In this document: positions 1 through 5,298 of the stretch, in pieces
How positions within the stretch are numbered: position 1 is the stretch's first letter
Layout of the letters: each line of letters opens with the position of its first letter
Assembly: GCA_005239585.1 (NCBI GenBank)
Contig: SBBU01000021.1
Location: 1-5,840 of the forward strand
Direction of reading: 5' to 3'
Length of the DNA stretch: 5,840 bases
Source of the DNA: Planctomycetaceae bacterium
GTDB taxonomy: Bacteria; Planctomycetota; MHYJ01; SBBU01
Notes under the pieces: generated by a model
The model's input: the letters and a program-made list of their open reading frames with translations, nothing else
What the model was told of the DNA's origin: nothing
Databases searched by the model: none
Translations under genes and position numbers: made by a program

Positions 1-205
1 CATTATAGGTGGGACCCAGTTGGAATCAGTCGAATAAATTTTTCTGGGAAACGATATAAAGCCTGATAGATTCCCAGTGATCTCTTTCACGATTAAAGAC
101 ATTTAATTCAGACTAACCCTTCATTATAGGAATCAAAATTGAATTTGCTATTCTTGTCAGAACTTTAACTGAACCCTAAAATTTGAAAACAGGGGAAGTG
201 ATGCC

Positions 206-2245
206 TTATTTCGGTTCAACACGCAGTGATAAGATACATTTGCTATCACAGACCTTGCAATAAAGGAAATTATCGATCTCTGCAGTCTTATCAATAGGGC
301 ATTCATAGACGGGATCTAGTTTTATTCCTACATTCTGTGTCTTGCAGCTATCAAGTTTCTGATTAACCTCATCTAACTGACGCGGATTGTTCTTCAGCAG
401 CATCCTGAGATAGTTAGAGTAAGAGACCAGTTCGGCAGGATCACTTACGGATGGCAGTTTCTGACTGGCTGAGTAATATAGCTTGAGAACCTCTTCTTTG
501 GTCAGATTCGAATCCAAATTCAGCTTATCCTTATGGTCTGTGTTTACAATTCCATGCTTGGCCAGAGAACGATTCCATGATTCCTTGCCGTAAGAATGGC
601 CCAGTAATTTCTTTTCAACCTCAGATGCAATCTGACTGGTCCTTTTTGATGTCAGGTCAACCGTATATGATGGAGGCAACGCCTCATTCATTATCTCGGA
701 AACAGTTTTTACAGGATTGTTCAATGAGACCATAAACGAGTTGAAGGCAGGCTCGTTCATTAATTTTTCCGCAATTTTTTTACCAACATCAGTAAAGTAC
801 TCTTCAACGCGTTTTATATCTGTAGTATCTGGGTCCCAGGTAAGTTGGATATCGCTGCCTGTCCTAAAAATACCCTCAAAATCACCCTCTTTGAGACACT
901 TGAGGACTTCGATGGACAAATGGGCCGTTTTTTCATCCATCTTACGAAGAGTTCCTGTTATGTATACATCTGGTTTGAAAATCTTTATAAGCGGCCTCTT
1001 GAAGTAATTCGTGGTCTTTGCATCAGTTAGTTTTATGTTCCTTAGTTCCTCGAATTCCTCTCGCAGCTTGTCATATTTAGATTGTAGACGTGATATCATC
1101 TCCATACTCGAAGGGGCAACAACCTTTGAATGATTCTTTTCAAAAAATTCACTTAGCGCCTCCTGAAAGTTATGGCATATGTGGTGATGCATTTTAGGTC
1201 TTTGAAGGTCATCAAGATCAGTGATAACAATGACGAGTGAATCCCTAGTCGGCCCTGGATCAACCGGTGTGGTACCACCGTTATTCGTTGGTTGTCCGCC
1301 ACGAGAGAGGACCAGATAAAGGATTAAAGACATGAGGAAAACAGCTGCACTAGCTATATACGGAATAAATTTTCTGCGAGGGCCTTCAGTTTTCTTTAAT
1401 ACCTTATCTATGTCTTTTAACACATCTTCTGCAGCTTGATATCTCCTTTGCGGATCCTTATGCATCATCCTGTGAATAATGTCGCTTACTTCTTTGGGAA
1501 TATTTGGGTTGAGCAGCCTGATCGAAATCGGTTCGTCTTTTTCTATCTTACGAAATAAGGCAAGAGGTTCCTCAGCTACGTGCGGGAGACGGCCTGTGAG
1601 CATCTCATAAAGCACTGCACCTAGTGAATAAATGTCGCTCCTCGCATCAAGTTCTTGTGTCTGGCACTGTTCTGGGCTTGAGTACTCTGGAGTACCGTAA
1701 TATACGCCTGCCTTGGTTAATCCATCTGACACCGAGACATGCTTCATTAATCCAAAGTCCATGATTTTGGTTGTGCCATGGTCATCAACCATTATGTTGG
1801 TTGGTTTAAGGTCACGATGTATGAAACCATGTCTGTGAGCAATGTGCAGCGCCTTGAGAACCTGCTTGCAAATCTTAAGAGCCTTGGTCCATTCGAATTT
1901 GCCTTGATCTTCCAAAAGTTTGCTAACTGTGTCGCCCTTAACAAATTGCATGGCCATGAAAAGCAAGTTACCCATTTTTCCTGCTGAATAAACCTGAACT
2001 ATGGAAGGATGGTCAACTTTGGCCGCATTACGTGCTTCTCTTACAAACCTTGATTCGAATTCTTTGTCCTCGGAAAGTTCTGGTCTTAAGACCTTTAGCG
2101 CAACCTCGCGGTCTAGTGAGACATCCCTAGCCCTGAAAACAAACCCCATGCCTCCCTTGCCAATTAGCTCCAATACTTCATAGTTCGAGAGGCGCTTCCC
2201 TAACAATTGAAGCGGATCCATTTTATGTCCTGATTGACCTTCCAT
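206..2245 (-). CDS. Membrane-anchored Hanks-type Ser/Thr protein kinase with large C-terminal domain
   Basis: The protein (679 aa) should phosphorylate Ser/Thr residues of unknown targets from the cytoplasmic face of the membrane. All kinase landmarks are visible: Gly-rich loop GKGGMG (29-34), ATP lysine K51 (VALKVL), helix-C E70, HRD loop with D145 and N150, DFG at 163-165, activation segment GTPEYSSPE (184-192), and D204 in the SDIYSLG motif. R144 before the catalytic Asp makes it an RD kinase, usually activated by loop phosphorylation. A basic stretch (289-292) precedes one transmembrane helix (about 294-313) and a Pro/Gly/Thr linker. Residues 335-679 should lie outside the cytoplasm. Part of them (DSLVIVITD, then DVYITGTLR) faintly recalls CsgG/LpoB-type lipoprotein domains. 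The end has Cys at 649, 663, 666 and 670, resembling a zinc ribbon. Start: the first ATG has no Shine-Dalgarno but a -10-like box 6 bases upstream. ATG at 2221 (Met9) has AGGA at 6-base spacing and is a real alternative. Kinase identity is certain; the C-terminal role is unknown. Confidence 0.95.
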   Translation of the reverse strand: MEGQSGHKMDPLQLLGKRLSNYEVLELIGKGGMGFVFRARDVSLDREVALKVLRPELSEDKEFESRFVREARNAAKVDHPSIVQVYSAGKMGNLLFMAMQFVKGDTVSKLLEDQGKFEWTKALKICKQVLKALHIAHRHGFIHRDLKPTNIMVDDHGTTKIMDFGLMKHVSVSDGLTKAGVYYGTPEYSSPEQCQTQELDARSDIYSLGAVLYEMLTGRLPHVAEEPLALFRKIEKDEPISIRLLNPNIPKEVSDIIHRMMHKDPQRRYQAAEDVLKDIDKVLKKTEGPRRKFIPYIASAAVFLMSLILYLVLSRGGQPTNNGGTTPVDPGPTRDSLVIVITDLDDLQRPKMHHHICHNFQEALSEFFEKNHSKVVAPSSMEMISRLQSKYDKLREEFEELRNIKLTDAKTTNYFKRPLIKIFKPDVYITGTLRKMDEKTAHLSIEVLKCLKEGDFEGIFRTGSDIQLTWDPDTTDIKRVEEYFTDVGKKIAEKLMNEPAFNSFMVSLNNPVKTVSEIMNEALPPSYTVDLTSKRTSQIASEVEKKLLGHSYGKESWNRSLAKHGIVNTDHKDKLNLDSNLTKEEVLKLYYSASQKLPSVSDPAELVSYSNYLRMLLKNNPRQLDEVNQKLDSCKTQNVGIKLDPVYECPIDKTAEIDNFLYCKVCDSKCILSLRVEPK

Positions 2246-2251
2246 AATCTC

Positions 2252-2279
2252 TATATATTTAGACGCATAACTAGGTCAA
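2252..2279 (-). promoter_or_regulatory. Putative sigma-70-type promoter of the kinase gene
   Basis: On the minus strand, TTGACC (2274-2279) and TATATA (2252-2257) are separated by 16 bases, close to the housekeeping consensus. The -10 box ends 6 bases before the ATG at 2245. Transcription would therefore begin at or next to that codon, giving a leaderless message, or about 24 bases before the Met9 start, which has its own AGGA. The box lies in the spacer after the FGE-like gene, so the kinase may be transcribed separately as well as by readthrough. Found by eye only. Confidence 0.45.
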
Positions 2280-2308
2280 AAAGTTTCAGATAAAACCATT
2301 TTTGTCAT
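2276..2308 (-). other. Possible 10-codon leader ORF with strong Shine-Dalgarno
   Basis: On the minus strand an ATG at 2308 opens a 10-residue frame (MTKMVLSETF) ending in TGA at 2276-2278. It is preceded by AGGAAGGA three bases before the ATG, much the best ribosome-binding sequence in the window. It sits between the FGE-like gene and the kinase and overlaps the proposed kinase -35 box. It could be a leader peptide affecting kinase expression on readthrough transcripts, or chance within a purine-rich tract. Ten codons cannot be judged by composition. Confidence 0.2.
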
Positions 2309-2310
2309 AA

Positions 2311-2334
2311 TTCCTTCCTATCCCTCTCCCTACC
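2311..2334 (-). other. G-rich tract with two-layer G-quadruplex pattern just after a stop codon
   Basis: The minus strand directly after the TAG of the FGE-like gene is almost pure purine, with G-runs in the order GG, GGG, GGG, GG, GG separated by 2 to 3 bases. Four or more G-runs of at least two with short loops satisfy a two-layer quadruplex pattern in RNA or in the displaced DNA strand. It could slow polymerase or shield the end of the upstream message. There is no stem-loop with a U-run here, so no classical terminator separates the two genes. Confidence 0.35.
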
Positions 2335-3575
2335 TATTTAACGCATCTGAAACCTAGATCGACGTGTTTTAATGCAGGATCTTCTGGGTGTCTTGAATTA
2401 ATCTTGCAGACATCACGTGTTGTCGTAAAAGACCCACCCTTTGTGACATTTTTCTTGCCCTTGGCATCCTCTTCAATAGTTACGGTCCATTCCCATACAT
2501 TCCCTATTAGATCGGATATAAGATCCTTGCTTTGTCCTGACTTGAATGAGCCAACGGGCATCGTATCTGGTTTTTGCCTGTGAATTGAATACTCGGCGGA
2601 ATTGCAACAATATTCACCCTCTTTTGGCTGAAACTTGGCTCCCCAAGGATATACAAGTTGATCAGGACCACGAGCTGCCCTTTCCCATTCAATTTCGTCA
2701 GGAAGCCTCTTTCCGCACCACTTGGCATAGGCCATCGCATCTTCAAGTGTTACGAGCCTCACTGGATGCTTTTCCCTCTCAACAGGAATCTTACCCTTTG
2801 GCCAGCCATCAGGAGGGTGATAATTTGTCGCCAACACAAAAAGGGCATACTGCTCATTTGTAACCTCATAGATATCACAATAAAACTCATCAACTGTTAT
2901 CTTTTTTGCAGAATTTCCTTCTCCGATTATAATTTCACACTTGGGCAGGAGAACCATTTGTGATAATTTCTCCTTCATCTCATCTATTAGTTTCACAAAA
3001 TCTTCATACTGAGCTGGATAATTCACTTTTAGTTTGAGATTCTTTATATAATCAAGCTCTCCTATCGCCGCGGCCGTATTGCCTTCCTTGAATAACTTTC
3101 TAGCACTTGCGAATTTTGGTTTAATGATCTGATCGAGTGTATTGTCCTTAAGAGCCTTTAATTGTTTTCTTATTTTTTCCAGCTCATCTTCAAATGTTTT
3201 CAACTCTAGTATCGATTTTTCGAGCAATTCAAGCGCCTTTTGCCATTCATCTTGTGCTCTAAGCTCATCTACCACCTTCATTAAATCATCAAATTTCTTC
3301 TTAGTTATCGCTGGATCTTGCTGAGAATCGATAGGATTTTTCGGGTCTTTGGGTTGATCCTTAGGCTGGTCTTTGGGCGTATCCTTTGGTTGATCCTTTG
3401 GAACATCTTTTGGTCCATCCTTGGGCTGATCTTTAGGCTGGTTCTCAGGTTGCTTTATATTTTTGGAGGTAGGGTTGCGTTTATCCGAGTTGCTTTCTTG
3501 CGTAAGTTTTATAGCCCCATAGATCGTAAGCAACGCACCAATCGTAACCATCAAGACAAAACCAAATCCCTTCAT
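2334..3575 (-). CDS. Membrane-anchored FGE/SUMF1-like domain protein with Pro-Lys-Asp linker
   Basis: The 413-aa protein has four parts. An N-terminal hydrophobic helix (5-22) has no clear cleavage site and probably acts as an anchor. A charged linker holds eight tetrapeptide repeats of xPKD type (46-77). A helical, probably coiled-coil or TPR-like region spans about 91-207. An FGE-sulfatase (SUMF1/EgtB-type C-lectin-like) domain spans about 211-413. Landmarks of the last include EVTNEQYALF (237-246), WCGKRLPDEIEWERAARG (286-303), YPWG (309-312), GNVWEWT (358-364), GGSF (380-383) and C-terminal GFRC. True formylglycine-generating enzymes use two cysteines equivalent to human C336 and C341. 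Aligned from GGSF, the first is Thr385 and only the second (Cys390) remains, so sulfatase-activating oxidation is unlikely and a binding or scaffolding role is more probable. It precedes the receptor kinase in the same orientation, a pairing that suggests a shared signalling task. No Shine-Dalgarno is visible; a -10-like box lies 9 bases before the ATG. Confidence 0.93.
   Translation of the reverse strand: MKGFGFVLMVTIGALLTIYGAIKLTQESNSDKRNPTSKNIKQPENQPKDQPKDGPKDVPKDQPKDTPKDQPKDQPKDPKNPIDSQQDPAITKKKFDDLMKVVDELRAQDEWQKALELLEKSILELKTFEDELEKIRKQLKALKDNTLDQIIKPKFASARKLFKEGNTAAAIGELDYIKNLKLKVNYPAQYEDFVKLIDEMKEKLSQMVLLPKCEIIIGEGNSAKKITVDEFYCDIYEVTNEQYALFVLATNYHPPDGWPKGKIPVEREKHPVRLVTLEDAMAYAKWCGKRLPDEIEWERAARGPDQLVYPWGAKFQPKEGEYCCNSAEYSIHRQKPDTMPVGSFKSGQSKDLISDLIGNVWEWTVTIEEDAKGKKNVTKGGSFTTTRDVCKINSRHPEDPALKHVDLGFRCVK
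3345..3440 (-). repeat. Eight tandem 12-bp repeats encoding xPKD
   Basis: Eight consecutive copies of a 4-codon unit encode QPKD, QPKD, GPKD, VPKD, QPKD, TPKD, QPKD and QPKD, with a degenerate QPEN before and a PKNP after. At DNA level the units are similar but differ at several wobble positions. The array is therefore kept by protein-level selection or is old, not a fresh slippage product. It forms a charged, extended spacer between the membrane helix and the helical region of the FGE-like protein. Copy number could vary among strains. Confidence 0.85.
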
Positions 3576-3582
3576 AGAAGAA

Positions 3583-3780
3583 TTATTTTAACACTAAAGC
3601 ATGGTTCATGCAATCATTCTCACAAAGTAATCTGTGTTCTGATTTAAGCGACACTCGGTATTGTTGCGTTATTTCCGAAAGTAGCAGATCAAATGAACCA
3701 AAACGTTCCCCCGATGTAGCATTGATGTAGAATTCATCTATGACTGTTGTGAGTGGGGAAATATGGAGAGAGCATACCAA
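3583..3780 (-). pseudogene. Possible small ORF or C-terminal gene remnant before the FGE-like gene
   Basis: A minus-strand frame of up to 65 codons ends in TAA 7 bases before the FGE-like start. I do not recognise the product. From about residue 13 its composition is protein-like (DEFYINATSGERFGSFDLLL) and codon use is unremarkable. Its 5' end overlaps the first bases of the transposase fragment on the opposite strand, and the frame stays open upstream of the ATG. It could be the tail of a gene cut off by the insertion that brought in the transposase. Equally it may be chance, and it overlaps the promoter proposed for the FGE-like gene. Confidence 0.2.
3585..3613 (-). promoter_or_regulatory. 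Putative promoter of the FGE-like gene, with a dyad in its spacer
   Basis: On the minus strand, TTGCAT (3608-3613) and TAAAAT (3585-3590) are separated by 17 bases; the -10 matches the consensus at 5 of 6 positions and the -35 at 3 of 6. The -10 ends 9 bases before the ATG at 3575, predicting a leaderless or nearly leaderless transcript. A 13-base dyad, GCATG-N3-CATGC (3599-3611), covers the upstream spacer and part of the -35 and might be an operator. Five-base arms are short, so the operator reading is weak. Confidence 0.35.
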
Positions 3781-4089
3781 AGCGAAGAGATACTTTTTCT
3801 TGACTACAGCAAAGAAGAGGCGTCTTGCCCTTTTTGTGGGAAAAGGGCAAAACGCAACAAAAGCTATATTAGGACGCTAAAGGATATCTGTATTGAAAGA
3901 GAAAGAAGAATTGCTGTCAAGATTTCTTCACACCATTGCCTTGATTGCAAGAGGTATTTCAGTATATCAACCACGTTTGCCGGCAAAAGAGCTAGATATA
4001 CTGATATAGCAAAAGACAAAAGTATACAGTGGTGGGGGCATTATATCCCTTTTGGACGGCCGTCTTCATTTTATCTAGGACATGGATGA
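3763..4089 (+). pseudogene. Truncated ISL3-family transposase, N-terminal zinc-ribbon fragment
   Basis: Only the first 88 or so residues look like transposase. Two Cys pairs, C22-x2-C25 (CPFC) and C59-x2-C62 (CLDC followed by KRYF), with intervening basic residues, match the N-terminal zinc-ribbon of ISL3 (IS204/IS1001/IS1165) transposases, which bind the element ends. Full-length members are around 400 residues and end in a DDE catalytic domain, absent here. After about residue 88 (near 4025) the frame continues for 20 unrelated residues to a stop. From about the same point another frame encodes a hydrophobic peptide. The element is therefore a dead remnant joined to foreign sequence. No terminal inverted repeats or target duplication are visible. 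The ATG has GGGGA a few bases upstream. Any product could bind DNA but not transpose. Confidence 0.72.
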
Positions 4090-4169
4090 ATAGGTTAAAT
4101 ATAGGTCAAGTGCGAGGTTTGTTGGGATTTTTCTTAGGCTACAGTATAATACGCCAATTATGGATTTGA
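4023..4169 (+). pseudogene. Possible C-terminal remnant of a membrane protein
   Basis: In the frame ending with TGA at 4167-4169, about 48 codons without a proper start encode a strongly patterned peptide: a hydrophobic helix (VVGALYPFWTAVFIL), a polar basic turn (SRTWMNRLN), then a second amphipathic or hydrophobic stretch (GLLGFFLGYSII). It begins just where transposase similarity stops and overlaps the next gene's start by 10 bases, a spacing typical of translationally coupled operon genes. I infer the tail of a gene whose front was lost by insertion and deletion. The family is not recognised; tails of membrane glycosyltransferases can look similar. Chance cannot be excluded for so short a frame. 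Confidence 0.35.
4122..4150 (+). promoter_or_regulatory. Putative sigma-70-type promoter for the methyltransferase-like gene
   Basis: TTGGGA (4122-4127; 4 of 6 consensus bases) and a perfect TATAAT (4145-4150) are 17 bases apart. The -10 ends 9 bases before the ATG at 4160, so the transcript would have almost no leader, matching the absence of a Shine-Dalgarno sequence. This is the best promoter match in the window. It lies inside the hydrophobic remnant frame, so it may have become important only after the upstream part of the operon was lost. Confidence 0.55.
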
Positions 4170-4735
4170 GGGTAAGGTGGCATAAACTAACATGGAGAGT
4201 CGTGGTCATTCTGGTAACTGTTGCCCTAATTTTCTTACTCGCTGAACCGCGTCTATGGAGCACCTTTTTCACAAGCGGGATTATTCTTGTTGGGATAGGT
4301 GAGTTGGTTCGCATCTGGGCTGCTGGACATTTAACGAAAAACAAGTCTTTAACAACCACTGGGCCATACGCCTACTGCAAAAACCCCCTCTATATCGGTA
4401 CATTCCTGATTTCCGTCGGTATTTGTCTTATGGCAGAGACAAGAAACTATCTTAACTTTGCTATCCTTGGGTGCTTTATCCTGTTTTTCCTAGTCTACTA
4501 TACAAGGCGAAAGAAAGATGTTGAGAGCAAAAGATTATTGGAAATCTTTGGAGATAAATGGGAACGATATGACAAACAAGTCCCTGACTATTTTCCGCGT
4601 CTTGTACCTTACAAAGACGAGTCTCGCCAATGGAGCATCAGAAGCGCCCTGGAGAACAGCGAACACTGGACTGCTCTTGCAGTTATTTTTATCACCCTTG
4701 CTATCTGCTTTAAGAATCATATAATTTTTCGTTGA
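4160..4735 (+). CDS. Isoprenylcysteine carboxyl methyltransferase-like (ICMT/PEMT fold) membrane protein
   Basis: The 191-aa integral membrane protein belongs to the ICMT/phospholipid methyltransferase-like superfamily, which uses S-adenosylmethionine to methylate membrane-embedded substrates. Hydrophobic segments are at about 12-28, 34-55, 78-94, 97-115 and 168-187. The signature is clear: RIWAAGHL (51-58), then TGPYAYCKNPLYIG (67-80), equivalent to the family's GPYxxxRxPxY cofactor-binding motif, and E122 with the FGDKWERYDKQVPDYFP block (130-146). Here the usual Arg of RxP is Lys74. The last helix beyond the core motif is an addition after the usual end near 'VPxxxP'. Bacterial members act on varied lipids or isoprenoid compounds, so the substrate cannot be named. 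It leads a tight cluster with a small kinase-like protein 14 bases downstream. No Shine-Dalgarno precedes the ATG; a perfect -10 box lies 9 bases upstream. Confidence 0.88.
   Translation: MDLRVRWHKLTWRVVVILVTVALIFLLAEPRLWSTFFTSGIILVGIGELVRIWAAGHLTKNKSLTTTGPYAYCKNPLYIGTFLISVGICLMAETRNYLNFAILGCFILFFLVYYTRRKKDVESKRLLEIFGDKWERYDKQVPDYFPRLVPYKDESRQWSIRSALENSEHWTALAVIFITLAICFKNHIIFR
4698..4725 (+). promoter_or_regulatory. Possible internal promoter before the small kinase-like gene
   Basis: TTGCTA (4698-4703) and TATAAT (4720-4725) are 16 bases apart, inside the last codons of the methyltransferase-like gene and 24 bases before the next ATG. It could give extra expression of the two downstream genes. 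In AT-rich coding sequence such matches also arise by chance. Confidence 0.3.
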
Positions 4736-4749
4736 AATCCTAAAGCACC

Positions 4750-5295
4750 ATGAAAAATTCGACCAGCAATCCAGAAAAAGTCATTGTTAAGGACTATGGC
4801 GATAGGTTACTAGGACGAGCACTCGCCTCGCATGAATACAGAATCCTGAAGAAACTGAATGGCCTAGGAGGTGTCCCAAAGGCAGTAGAATTGTACGGCA
4901 GCCGGCTATCGATGACTCACTTTGACGGCGCTCCAATACAAGACCACACTAAACCACTTGGAAGTGAAACTTTCCACAAGCTGGAGTTGCTGCTTTCTGA
5001 AATACACAGGAGAAAAATAGTCCACCTAGATCTAAGACACCGGAGAAACGTATTGGTCTCGCCTGCAGGCGAACCATACATTGTAGATTTTGAAAGCGCA
5101 CTTGATTTATCCAGACTCGGACCTCTCTTTGACATTTTAATCCTATTAGACAAGGCCGGCCTTCTCAGGATAAAAAAAAGGTATTTTCCAGGACTAGTTT
5201 CGGCAAGAGACAAGGCATTCCTCAGGCTTTTTAACGCGCTACGCCCACTATTCTTTCTACGCCCTTTCAAGCTGAGAGAACAGGATAAAATATAA
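4750..5295 (+). CDS. Small RIO/Kdo-kinase-like protein
   Basis: The 181-aa protein resembles the small atypical kinases of the RIO1/lipopolysaccharide (Kdo) kinase group, which carry a reduced kinase fold without a typical Gly-rich loop. Visible landmarks are a candidate ATP lysine K14 (VIVKDY), a helix-C glutamate E29 (HEYRIL), the catalytic loop HLDLRHRRNVLV (92-103) with D94 and N100, and the metal-binding D113 in IVDFESA, replacing DFG. The D-to-N spacing is one residue longer than in HRD-x4-N kinases. It has no signal peptide or clear membrane helix, although 162-173 is hydrophobic and Arg-rich, so peripheral membrane contact is possible. It starts 14 bases after the methyltransferase-like gene and ends 3 bases before the next ORF, so an operon is likely. 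The phosphate acceptor could be a lipid, sugar or protein; the sequence does not decide. Confidence 0.8.
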   Translation: MKNSTSNPEKVIVKDYGDRLLGRALASHEYRILKKLNGLGGVPKAVELYGSRLSMTHFDGAPIQDHTKPLGSETFHKLELLLSEIHRRKIVHLDLRHRRNVLVSPAGEPYIVDFESALDLSRLGPLFDILILLDKAGLLRIKKRYFPGLVSARDKAFLRLFNALRPLFFLRPFKLREQDKI

Positions 5296-5298
5296 TTT

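Noticed and set aside
44..77. Inverted repeat CTGGGAA / TTCCCAG downstream of the kinase gene
   Set aside because: Seven-base arms with a 20-base loop and no following T-run; too weak to call a terminator. Nothing else supportable was seen in 1-205.
3318..3647. Plus-strand hydrophobic frame with repeated Leu/Ile/Phe/Trp residues
   Set aside because: It is the antisense of the xPKD repeat and anchor region of the FGE-like gene; its periodicity is a shadow of that repeat.
4055..4064. Perfect 10-bp palindrome GACGGCCGTC
   Set aside because: It lies inside the hydrophobic remnant frame, with no spacer, partner or promoter nearby; a palindrome of this length can occur by chance.
3763..4089. Complete insertion sequence around the transposase fragment
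   Set aside because: No catalytic domain, no terminal inverted repeats and no target duplication could be seen, so only a remnant is reported.
5291..5296. TATAAT just before the ATG at 5299
   Set aside because: It is formed by the last codon and stop of the kinase-like gene and ends only 2 bases before the ATG, too close to act as a -10 for that gene.
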